DNA from: an uncultured Bacteroidales bacterium | GTDB taxonomy: Bacteria > Bacteroidota > Bacteroidia > Bacteroidales > Bacteroidaceae | Assembly (NCBI GenBank): GCA_902779845.1 | Contig: CACZCZ010000006.1 | Location: forward strand, 1 to 64,000 | DNA: 64,000 nucleotides | Direction of reading: 5' to 3' | In this document: positions 25,348 to 33,587 of the stretch, piece after piece | How positions within the stretch are numbered: the first letter of the stretch is position 1 | Layout: every line of letters starts with the position of its first letter | Program-made: the position numbers and the translations under genes | The notes under the pieces: model-generated | Database searches by the model: none | What the model was told of the DNA's origin: nothing | Seen by the model: only the letters and a program-made list of their open reading frames with translations

Positions 25348-27717
25348 ATGACTATGAAAAAAATCAATTTCATCCTCACCGCAGCAGCAACCCTCCTGAT
25401 GATCGGTTGCGCCGATGACCCCATCGCCCAGAGCGAAGGTCTTACGCCCTTCGCTGAAGGCGAAACGCCCATCGTTTTCGGTTCGCTGCGACAAGGTATC
25501 ACCCGTGCCGACCTGGGCGGCGCCGAAGCTGCCGAGAAACTTGGAAAGAAGTTTGTGGTTTCTGCCAAGAAGGGCAGCTCAACCGCAGCCACGACCAGTG
25601 TGGTCACCTTCGACAACTATGTAGTGGAATACGAGGAGAACACCGCGAACACCACTGAATCCAACTCCACCAACTGGGAGTATGTCGGCAAGGGCATCAT
25701 CAAGCACGCTGCCGATAACGGTATCGTCAGCCAGACCATCAAGTACTGGGACTACAGCCAGCCTCAGTATGACTTCATCGCATGGTCCACGGGTGCCAAG
25801 ACAGCCATCTACGAAGGGGACCCCGCTGCAGGCGAAGTCCTCGTATCCACCCTCAACCCCAATGCGACTGCGACAGCTGCCGTCACCTTCACGGGTAAAG
25901 CCGCTGACCTGTCTGAGGTCTTCATCTCTGACCTCACCACCGTGAAGAAGGCACAGTATGGCGACGACCCCGTTGTGATGAAGTTCCGTCAGCTCGGTAC
26001 CAAGGTTCGTATCGGTATCTACGAGACGATTCCTGGCTACAGTGTAAAGAATGTAAAATTCTACAAGACCGGAGGTCTTCTGACAGATCCCTCAACAGAG
26101 ATTGTTAACAAAGCCACCATCTTCTCAGCTGGATCAGACATCTACACGGAAGGCACCTATACTGTGACCTATCCTTCTGTTGATGGCGCTACTGCTGACA
26201 ACAACCAGGCTCACGTAACCTTTGCTCCGAAGTCCGGTGTAGAGCAGACAACCATCGTGGACTGGGGCGGTTTGAACTACACCATTGCTGAGAAAGGCGA
26301 GAAGACTGCCGGCAAGGTATTCCTTGGCCGTACTTCCAACACAGCTTCTTTCGCAGGTAATGCTGATGACAACTACTACGTTATTTACCTGCCCAATGAG
26401 ACTGGTGCTAACCTCAACCTGCGCGTTGACTTCACGCTGGAGGCTATCGACGGAGGTGGCGAGACCATCGAGGTAAAGAATGCCAAGGCTCAGGTGCCCA
26501 GCATCTACACCAAATGGCAACCGGGCTTTGCCTACACTTATCTCTTTAAGATCTCCGACAAGACCAATGGCCGCACAGGTGTCTATGATCCCACTCAGTC
26601 AGATGACGCCACCGTCAACAGCGATCCCGCCGGCCTCTACCCCATCACCTTCGACGCTGTCGTAGTGAACGCCGAGGACAACGACAAGACGCAGGAGACC
26701 ATCACCCTTGTCGCTACGCCCAGCATCACCACCTACCAGCAGTATTCTACTGTCGTCAATGCAAACGAGTACACTGCTAGTGGCAAGGATATCTTTGTAA
26801 CTGTTAACGAAGATGACGCATTGGTAACCATGACCAACACAAATCCTGCTACCGACAAGGATGCTGCTCTTTATACCATCCCCGCTGGTAAGACCGAGGC
26901 TGAGGTCATTGATGCACTGCAGATGCAGGATGAAGACGCTGCCGCCGGCACCATCAAGGGCCGCAGCGGACTGGTGCTGACTGAGGCTGCCTTCACACTA
27001 ACCAACTCTGTAGAGTTCGGTGCTGATGGCAACGCAATTTCTGTTAGCGACAACCAGTCTCTGCGCTTCACTCCCACTGCCAACACAACTTATGCTTTCG
27101 TATATACGAAGAAGGTTCCAACTGCAGCCAACAATGTTGCAAAGTATGAGGCTCTGAACTGGGATAATTTCGCGACCGGCCAGACCAAGTATCGCTATGA
27201 CTACAAGGCTCCCGCAGCCACGGATGCTCAGAAGGGTGTGAAGTACTTCAGCGTTTCAGGTGGTGTCTACACAATGATTGCGACCCCCTTCATCGGTCAG
27301 GGTGTGGGTAACCTCTACCTTGATGCTGCCGGCAACACCATTGCAAAAGGCTATGCAGTAACAGGTACCACCTACTACTACACCATCGACAACGGCATGA
27401 CCTACACCGCCGCTCACAACGTAGCTTATGCTTCCTTTGGCGGTAGCCTCTTTGTTGCGGGCGCTACACCTGGTTCTTATGTTGCAAATACTGATCCAGC
27501 TCCCGTTGATGGCAAGGCTTACTACTACTATGATTCAGGAAATGACAAATATATCTACTGCGTCATCCTGCCTCAGCAGACCACTGGCTGGTTTGAGCTC
27601 GACACGAACACGCATGTCGTAGCTAACGAGGATGCTAAGGTTGTAGGTCAGACCTACTTCGACAAATACATCAAAAACGACGGCGAATACTATACCAAGG
27701 TCATCAAGGTTCAATAA
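25348..27717 (+). CDS. Mfa1-like type V pilin (fimbrillin), paralogue 1
   Basis: This 789-residue lipoprotein pilin precursor could also start at the ATG at 25354; the longer frame from 25252 has no export signal at its head. The lipobox is LLMIGC|ADDP. A conserved Arg-Ala site follows (GITRADLGG; Arg51 counted from 25354), the type of site where Arg-specific proteases mature FimA/Mfa1. Core Mfa-like motifs are IKYWDYSQPQYDFIAWSTG, YETIPGYSVKNVKFYK, WQPGFAYTYLFKISDKTNG and LYPITFDAVVVNA. The C-terminus (YYTKVIKVQ) fits a donor-strand type assembly. It is much larger than P. gingivalis Mfa1 (about 560), partly due to extra segments near residues 600-760. A T-arm-like hairpin follows. Confidence 0.85.
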   Translation: MTMKKINFILTAAATLLMIGCADDPIAQSEGLTPFAEGETPIVFGSLRQGITRADLGGAEAAEKLGKKFVVSAKKGSSTAATTSVVTFDNYVVEYEENTANTTESNSTNWEYVGKGIIKHAADNGIVSQTIKYWDYSQPQYDFIAWSTGAKTAIYEGDPAAGEVLVSTLNPNATATAAVTFTGKAADLSEVFISDLTTVKKAQYGDDPVVMKFRQLGTKVRIGIYETIPGYSVKNVKFYKTGGLLTDPSTEIVNKATIFSAGSDIYTEGTYTVTYPSVDGATADNNQAHVTFAPKSGVEQTTIVDWGGLNYTIAEKGEKTAGKVFLGRTSNTASFAGNADDNYYVIYLPNETGANLNLRVDFTLEAIDGGGETIEVKNAKAQVPSIYTKWQPGFAYTYLFKISDKTNGRTGVYDPTQSDDATVNSDPAGLYPITFDAVVVNAEDNDKTQETITLVATPSITTYQQYSTVVNANEYTASGKDIFVTVNEDDALVTMTNTNPATDKDAALYTIPAGKTEAEVIDALQMQDEDAAAGTIKGRSGLVLTEAAFTLTNSVEFGADGNAISVSDNQSLRFTPTANTTYAFVYTKKVPTAANNVAKYEALNWDNFATGQTKYRYDYKAPAATDAQKGVKYFSVSGGVYTMIATPFIGQGVGNLYLDAAGNTIAKGYAVTGTTYYYTIDNGMTYTAAHNVAYASFGGSLFVAGATPGSYVANTDPAPVDGKAYYYYDSGNDKYIYCVILPQQTTGWFELDTNTHVVANEDAKVVGQTYFDKYIKNDGEYYTKVIKVQ

Positions 27718-27727
27718 TCTCTATATA

Positions 27728-27758
27728 GGTTCATCTGGGTTCGACTCCCAGATGAGCC
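27728..27758 (+). other. tRNA-minihelix-like hairpin after pilin gene 1
   Basis: A 12-bp stem (one G-U pair) closes a 7-nt loop TTCGACT that matches the tRNA T-loop consensus TTCRANY, with the G-C closing pair. Twelve base pairs equals acceptor (7) plus T-stem (5). It is not followed by a T-run, so it is not a classical terminator. A second hairpin with the same loop and different stem lies at 30083-30113. Confidence 0.7.
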
Positions 27759-27832
27759 CCTCATAAAAAGGACACGCACGCGAAGCTGGAGTCTCAACAT
27801 TGTGCGAAAAGACAATTTATTATTAACCAAAT

Positions 27833-30070
27833 ATGAGAATTATGAAAAAGTTATTTATCCTTGCAGCCGCCATCACGGTGATGGCCAGCTGCGCAGACGA
27901 GAAGTTCTTGGGCGAAGATCCCGGAACACAGCCTGAGAACGGGACGGACGGGGCCATTATGTTTGGTCTCAAAGTTCCTGCTGCCACCCGTGCCGGTGAA
28001 TTAGTAGGCGCAACCGCTGCCGAAAAACTCGGTGGAATGTTCGTTGTAGAAGGTACAAAAGGCACAGAGGCCACTGACGCACCCTCTTCAACCGTCGTAT
28101 TCGACAACTACCTTGTTGGCTATGAATACAATCATGCTGGCAAAACAGAGTCCGATACACACAACTGGGAATATGTTGGAAAGGAGAATGGTATCACAAG
28201 TTCAACTATAGGTTCAGCTGTTGCAAGCGACCGTATGAAAGGTGCTACTTGGAGTGCTCTCCATGGTGAAGGTACAGCCCAAGTCCAGAGCATCAAGTAC
28301 TGGGATTATTCTACTAGCCAGTATGACTTCATCGCATGGTCAACAGGTACTTGTGAGGCTATTGCTACTGGAGATGCTGCAAGTGGTAAGGTGAAGGTAA
28401 CCCGAATCAACACAGGTAGCGGCCTTGCCACAAATGCTTTCACCATGACCGCTGTTAACGCCAACGACCTCATGCAGTGCTACTTCACAGATATCAATAC
28501 AGTATTGAAAGCAGAATACGGTAACCCAGTAACCCTTAAATTCAAAAACATGGCTGCTAAGGTACGTGTTGCTCTTTATGAAACAGTTCCCGGCTATTCT
28601 GTAAAGGATGTCAAGTTCTACTCTTCAGATGCCAATCCAACATCACCCACAGATCTTGGATCAGGCTCTTCTGCAGATAATGCAGTTCTCTTCACTATGG
28701 GCGAAGATAAGCTTCCGCAAAGCGGTAGTGTGCTTGTATATTATCCTCACATCGGCACCTCCAATAACACTGAAGAGGATTACAACAAGGCAAGCGTCAC
28801 TGTCACCCCTGGTGATGCTACAGCTACTACGCAGACATACGGTGCACTTACAGCCCAGTATACTGGAAAAGAATCTTATGAAGCTGCGGGTGACATCTAC
28901 CTTGGCAGAACTCTTCCTACGGCAACATACGCAGGTTCCAAAGCTAATAACTATTATACTGCTGTCATTCCTAACACAAATGGTAAGCCTCTGACCCTCC
29001 GCGTTGACTATACGCTCGTTTCAACAGATGGTTCTGGTGAGGCAATCACAATCTATGGTGCCAAGGCTGTGGTTCCCGCAACTTACACTGTATGGCAGCC
29101 GAACTACGCTTACACCTACATCTTCAAGATTTCAGATAACACCAATGGATGGAGTGATACCGACCATACAGCTCAAGGTTTGTTCCCCATCACCTTTGAT
29201 GCAGTTGTGGCAAGTTTCACAGATGCGAATGCAGAGCAGACAACAGTTACCACCGTTGCCACTCCAAGTATCACAACCTATCAGCAAGGTCATGACCATG
29301 CTAATAAGGATGAGTATAGCAAGTCTCAGAAAGCCGGTAAAGATGATACCAATGTTAAGGACCTCTATGTTCAGGTTATGGACAACAGCACCGCTACCTC
29401 AACTCTCAAGGCAGACTTGAACGGTACTAACAAGTCACTTCTCTTTGCTGTTAGTAAGGCAAATGCATCTGAGGCAGAGGTTATGGATGCTCTCCAGAAT
29501 CGTACAAGTGATTGGGACAGTGAAAATCCTGTTACCAGCCCTGTTGGACGTAATGGTATCACTTTAACTACAAATGCTAACATTAGCAATACAGAAACAC
29601 AGATTGTTAACGGTGTTGATGATCAGCCCATCACAAAGATTGCTGGTACTGCTATTGCTGCTGGCCAGGTTGCTAAGATTGATATTGATGCTCTTACCAC
29701 TGGCACATACGCTTATGTATATTGCTCAACAGTTCCTTCAACGAACGAGAAGATATACCATGTAGCTGCTGACGCATCTACAAACTATAATAAGTACTAC
29801 GAGGTTACGCTTGATGGTACTGAGACTCCTCTTGCTTCTGGAACAGCTGCTGCTGGTAAGGTTTACTTCGTCAAGAACGTGGATGAAACCGGCGCATTTG
29901 TATCTTACACCTTCAAGCAGACGAAGGTTGGTGATAATGTAACAGGTCTCGTAGAGGCTACCATTCCTGGTTCTAAGGCGACTTCTTACACCGCTAGTCA
30001 TTTCTACTTCGATGTTTACAACCAGAACAACGGCGCTTACGCTGTTAAGGTCATCAAGGTAGTTGACTAA
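27833..30070 (+). CDS. Mfa1-like type V pilin (fimbrillin), paralogue 2
   Basis: This 745-residue lipoprotein pilin precursor begins MRIMKKLFILAAAITVMASC|ADEKF. The Arg-Ala maturation site is at Arg53 (AATRAGELVG). It shares the block order of its neighbours: TAAEKLGGMFVVEG, IKYWDYSTSQYDFIAWSTG, LYETVPGYSVKDVKFYS, WQPNYAYTYIFKISDNTNGW, LFPITFDAVVASF, and it ends GAYAVKVIKVVD. Base composition is more AT-rich than paralogue 1 (more gct, gtt and aca codons), which suggests recombination or a different history. The first 20 residues are closely alike in paralogues 2 and 3, while exposed central parts differ, as expected for surface pilins under immune or phage selection. Confidence 0.87.
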   Translation: MRIMKKLFILAAAITVMASCADEKFLGEDPGTQPENGTDGAIMFGLKVPAATRAGELVGATAAEKLGGMFVVEGTKGTEATDAPSSTVVFDNYLVGYEYNHAGKTESDTHNWEYVGKENGITSSTIGSAVASDRMKGATWSALHGEGTAQVQSIKYWDYSTSQYDFIAWSTGTCEAIATGDAASGKVKVTRINTGSGLATNAFTMTAVNANDLMQCYFTDINTVLKAEYGNPVTLKFKNMAAKVRVALYETVPGYSVKDVKFYSSDANPTSPTDLGSGSSADNAVLFTMGEDKLPQSGSVLVYYPHIGTSNNTEEDYNKASVTVTPGDATATTQTYGALTAQYTGKESYEAAGDIYLGRTLPTATYAGSKANNYYTAVIPNTNGKPLTLRVDYTLVSTDGSGEAITIYGAKAVVPATYTVWQPNYAYTYIFKISDNTNGWSDTDHTAQGLFPITFDAVVASFTDANAEQTTVTTVATPSITTYQQGHDHANKDEYSKSQKAGKDDTNVKDLYVQVMDNSTATSTLKADLNGTNKSLLFAVSKANASEAEVMDALQNRTSDWDSENPVTSPVGRNGITLTTNANISNTETQIVNGVDDQPITKIAGTAIAAGQVAKIDIDALTTGTYAYVYCSTVPSTNEKIYHVAADASTNYNKYYEVTLDGTETPLASGTAAAGKVYFVKNVDETGAFVSYTFKQTKVGDNVTGLVEATIPGSKATSYTASHFYFDVYNQNNGAYAVKVIKVVD

Positions 30071-30082
30071 TCCTCTTTAATA

Positions 30083-30113
30083 GGCGTGTTGAGGTTCGAC
30101 TCCTCAACACGCT
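30083..30113 (+). other. tRNA-minihelix-like hairpin after pilin gene 2
   Basis: Eleven perfect base pairs plus a terminal G-U pair close the same 7-nt loop TTCGACT (30095-30101) as at 27728-27758. The stem sequence is unrelated, so the pair shows compensatory difference around a conserved T-loop. It starts 13 nt after the stop codon and has no T-run. Confidence 0.72.
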
Positions 30114-30225
30114 ACCGCGAAACAAAAAAGAAAGAAAAAGAAACAAAAACCGAGACGGCGAGGCCGGGCCTCAAAGTATCAACGAGATAAGCAACATTAT
30201 TAATAACAACTCAAACAACACTATT

Positions 30226-32364
30226 ATGAAAACTAAGTATTTTATTCTCGCAGCAACCGCCATCACGATGATGGTCAGCTGCGCCGACGAGAAGTTCGTA
30301 GGCGATGAGAACCTTCTCGGAGCCGAAAACGGGGAGGGAGCGATTAGCTTCAACAGTGGTTTCAAAGCCATAACACGTGCAGACCATGTGGGTGCTGATG
30401 CTGCCGACCTCTTAGGAGAGAAGTTCTATGTAGGAGGTTACAAGAATGATGGAACTAATTATTCCACCGTATTTGACCACTATTTGGTACAGTGGGGTGC
30501 AAATACGGCCGGTACAACAACTGATAACACTTCCGACTGGAAATATGTTGGTCTAACCCCACTTGGATTTACCGGCCACATTACATCTGGCGCACAGACT
30601 ATCAAGTATTGGGACTTTTCTGCAAGTTATTATGATTTTGTTGCGTTCTCAGCAGGTAAGGGCCAATCCATCATTATTACAGGAGATCCTGGCACAAATC
30701 AGATTAAGGCAACGGCTATTGATCAGGAGCACCTCACAACTGTAGCCTATACATTAGAAGGTAGTGCAACAGATTTGAGTGAATGCTATATTGCAGACCT
30801 AGTTACAGCAATAAAATCAGGTGCAACATCACCCGATGTTAACTACAAGGCAGAGGTGCCGTTCAAGTTCCGTCGCCTTGGCTCCAAGGTGCGTATTGCT
30901 CTTTATGAGACCGTTCCGGGCTACTCCGTAAGAGATGTGAAATTCTATGCTGCTGATGGTACGCCAATAAAGGATGGTGAAGTAGGTTATGTAGCTCCTA
31001 CAACGACCCCCACCCTCTTTGCAAGCAGCAATATATTCCATTCGACTGGAACCATGACGGTTAAATTCCCGACGATTGGCACAAGCAATAGAAGCGAGAG
31101 TGACTACAACAAGGCTCACGTTACATTTGCCGCAGGTGGAACTGATGCCCCCACATCAACTATGACTTTCACCGCTCTCAACTATGAGGCAACGAAAGCA
31201 AACTGGGAAGATGCTCGTTTGGATTATGTCGGAAATACTAATACCTACCTCAAGCGCACCGCTGCTGCCCCATCATTTGCTGGTACTGAAGATCCCTACT
31301 ATGTGACAGTTCTTCCAGATGAAGCAGGTAATGTTCTTGAACTTCGTGTGGACTACACCCTTGAAGCTATCGATGGAACCAAGGAAACCATCAAAATTCA
31401 TGGCGCAAAAGCATTTGTTCCTCAGGTTTATGCACAGTGGAAACCCAACTATGCTTACACCTATCTCTTTAAGATTAGCGATAACACCAACGGATGGACT
31501 AGCGAGCTGACGACAGACCCTGCAGGTCTCTATCCTATCACCTTCGATGCTATTGTGCTTGACTCTGAGGAAGGTACTCAGTCAACCATCACAACTGTTG
31601 CGACACCTGCTATCACAACTTATCAGAAGGGACATGAATATAACGATGGTAATCCTAATGATGATTACGATAGCAGCAAAGGCGATATCTACGTGATGGT
31701 ACAGGATGCAGACTTAAAGGACAACCTGGACTCTAAAGGCGCATTATACACAGTTAATGACTTGGGTGCCACTGTAGATGTTACAGAAGCAACTGTTATG
31801 GATGCTCTGAATATTCGCGTTACTGGCTCTGCAACTGTCAATGGACGCAATGGTATTGCATTAACGACTGCCTCTGCTACTGCAGTTGAGGAAATTGCTG
31901 CAGCTGACTCACCTGATGGAAATGCAGTTCCTGTAACAAAGAAATACACCTGGGTTTCTGAACCTGGCGACTGGGCTACTACTTACACCCAGTATTATAC
32001 AGATGAAGCATGTACAGAAGCTGCAACATCAACCTGGGATAGTAGCAAACCTTATTATAAGAAGAATACAGCAGTCAAGTTCACGCCATCCGCAGGTGTT
32101 TATGCCTATGTCTATGAAGTATCTGATGGAGCTGATACAGACATTTATTCTGCAGTAAATTTTGCTAAGGATGCTAGTAAGCCTGATGGTTGGGACGCTG
32201 CCGATGCTGATAAAATGGAATGGTTTGAAGATCCTAATGGCGAAACTAAATGTACAGGTGATTGGGATAGTTCTGCTTTTGATTCTACAAGTGGTAAGAC
32301 ATACTACAGACATTATACCAACCTCAACAAGGTATATTCAGTAAAAGTCATCCGCGTAAAATAA
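30226..32364 (+). CDS. Mfa1-like type V pilin (fimbrillin), paralogue 3
   Basis: This 712-residue lipoprotein pilin precursor starts MKTKYFILAATAITMMVSC|ADEKF. The Arg-Ala site is Arg51 (KAITRADHVGADAADLLGEKF). Shared Mfa-like blocks: IKYWDFSASYYDFVAFSAG, LYETVPGYSVRDVKFYAADG, WKPNYAYTYLFKISDNTNGW and LYPITFDAIVLDS; it ends YSVKVIRVK. The C-terminal third holds extra short segments (TQYYTDEACTEAATSTWDSS, SSAFDSTSGKTYYRHYTN) that resemble the GKTYY module in other surface proteins of the window. It is the most AT-rich of the three pilins. Which of the three is the shaft pilin cannot be told from sequence. Confidence 0.86.
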   Translation: MKTKYFILAATAITMMVSCADEKFVGDENLLGAENGEGAISFNSGFKAITRADHVGADAADLLGEKFYVGGYKNDGTNYSTVFDHYLVQWGANTAGTTTDNTSDWKYVGLTPLGFTGHITSGAQTIKYWDFSASYYDFVAFSAGKGQSIIITGDPGTNQIKATAIDQEHLTTVAYTLEGSATDLSECYIADLVTAIKSGATSPDVNYKAEVPFKFRRLGSKVRIALYETVPGYSVRDVKFYAADGTPIKDGEVGYVAPTTTPTLFASSNIFHSTGTMTVKFPTIGTSNRSESDYNKAHVTFAAGGTDAPTSTMTFTALNYEATKANWEDARLDYVGNTNTYLKRTAAAPSFAGTEDPYYVTVLPDEAGNVLELRVDYTLEAIDGTKETIKIHGAKAFVPQVYAQWKPNYAYTYLFKISDNTNGWTSELTTDPAGLYPITFDAIVLDSEEGTQSTITTVATPAITTYQKGHEYNDGNPNDDYDSSKGDIYVMVQDADLKDNLDSKGALYTVNDLGATVDVTEATVMDALNIRVTGSATVNGRNGIALTTASATAVEEIAAADSPDGNAVPVTKKYTWVSEPGDWATTYTQYYTDEACTEAATSTWDSSKPYYKKNTAVKFTPSAGVYAYVYEVSDGADTDIYSAVNFAKDASKPDGWDAADADKMEWFEDPNGETKCTGDWDSSAFDSTSGKTYYRHYTNLNKVYSVKVIRVK

Positions 32365-32768
32365 CCCCCTCTCTCCTACCCTCGCCCGCCGGAGAATTGG
32401 CTCCGGCGGTGCGGGAGGCAGGGGTGATTGAAATCTCAGCATGTTGTGAAAGCGATCACAACAAGGTGTGAACAGAAACACAGCAAGGTGTGAACGGAAA
32501 CACAGCAAGGTGTGAAGCGGAGTTCCACCGGTGGAACTCGCGGAAACTGCTAAGGGTGCTGGATTTTATCACCAGTGAGAAAACATTTTGCCACCTATGG
32601 CAAAAGCATTTGCCACTAGTGGCAAAACGAAACAGAGTATAGAGTGATGGCCGAAAGGCCAGACGCTGAAGATAATGTATAATTGATCTGAAGATAATGT
32701 ATAATTGATAATGTATAATGTATAATTGAGAATGTATAAATGATAAATGATAAATAAGAAATAACATT
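32365..32768. repeat. 400-bp intergenic block of palindromes and tandem repeats
   Basis: No gene is seen. In order it contains: a GC-rich hairpin element at 32370-32430 with CGCCGGAG-AATTGG-CTCCGGCG; three copies of a 22-bp direct repeat (aaggtgtgaacagaaacacagc) starting at 32463, 32485 and 32507; palindrome GAGTTCCACCGGTGGAACTC at 32520-32539; near-palindrome TTTTGCCACCTATGGCAAAA at 32586-32605; palindrome TTTGCCACTAGTGGCAAA at 32609-32626; then gataatgtataattgat and aaatgataaatgat repeats at 32670-32760. Confidence 0.82.
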
Positions 32769-33386
32769 ATGGATGTAGCATTTTTGTTGGACAAGTATTT
32801 CAAAGGGACGAAGGATGTCTCCATCGATGTGTTCGATGCCCAGACATTAAACGCCGTCTATAAGGATATCATCGGTGCGATGACATCCCACTTTGAGATT
32901 GAGGTCAGTGTGCTTCAGGCACTGAGCTATTGTCTATACGAAATCATGGACAACATCCATATTCACTCAGGGAAGCCATTGGGCACGACGATGACCAGTT
33001 ACGACAGTAACCAGAAGACCCTCAGCGTCCTGATTGCAGACGACGGTATGGGCATCAAGGCTTCACTCTCTGAGAACGAGAAATACAAGGACACCAGCGA
33101 GGCTGAAGCCCTGAAGCTATGTCTCGAGGATAAGATAACTGACGGTAAGGGACTGGGATTTGGTCTTTATACCACGTCAAGACTTATTGACAAGATTGGC
33201 AAAGAGTTTATCCTACACTCCGGTACGCATAAGTTAGTACGAAAAGACGGAAAGGAATCCGTCATGGAAAATGGCCTATGGCAAGGTACGCTCATCTATA
33301 TGGTTATTGGAACTAATGAAGAGATTGACCCGAACCAGGTCGTTGACCATCGGACTGAAAGATACAAAGTGATGAATGAGATGTGA
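32769..33386 (+). CDS. GHKL-type ATP-binding protein (anti-sigma-factor-like)
   Basis: This 205-residue cytosolic protein has a Bergerat-fold ATPase pattern: N-box CLYEIMDNIHIHSG (about 58-71), G1 box IADDGMGIKAS (about 92-102) and G2 box GKGLGFGLYTTSRLI (about 127-141), then WQGTLIYMVI at the end. It has no dimerisation/phosphoacceptor domain and no sensor domain, so it resembles SpoIIAB/RsbW-like serine kinases or stand-alone histidine-kinase-like ATPases. The usual STAS-type or DUF4325 partner is not next to it. Its place between pilin genes suggests a role in controlling the locus, but this is only inference. Confidence 0.72.
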   Translation: MDVAFLLDKYFKGTKDVSIDVFDAQTLNAVYKDIIGAMTSHFEIEVSVLQALSYCLYEIMDNIHIHSGKPLGTTMTSYDSNQKTLSVLIADDGMGIKASLSENEKYKDTSEAEALKLCLEDKITDGKGLGFGLYTTSRLIDKIGKEFILHSGTHKLVRKDGKESVMENGLWQGTLIYMVIGTNEEIDPNQVVDHRTERYKVMNEM

Positions 33387-33587
33387 TAGATGGGTGATAG
33401 ATCGAAATCGATTCATGGTTAACGTAAAAGGCTTAAAATAAAAGAAATAAGAGGTGATTGGTGATAGATGATAGATGAAATTGAGAAAAAGTATAATTGA
33501 TAATGTACAATTGATAAATAAGAAATAAGAAATTAAAAATGATAAATGATAAATGATAAATGATAAATAAGAAATAAGAAATTAAAA
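33387..33587. repeat. Low-complexity gap (aagaaataagaaatt / aaatgataaatgat units)
   Basis: This AT-rich spacer consists of gataatgtacaattgataaataagaaataag and five or more aaatgat units up to the start of the next gene. The start codons of the next gene lie within the last repeat units. Confidence 0.75.

Noticed and set aside
27728-30113. Two true tRNA genes or tRNA fragments
   Set aside because: Only a continuous 12-bp hairpin with a T-loop is present; there is no D-arm, anticodon arm or 3' CCA, and a real tRNA has its 5' acceptor strand far from the T-arm.
32463-32520. CRISPR array
   Set aside because: The 22-bp copies are directly joined without spacers, and no cas genes are in the window.
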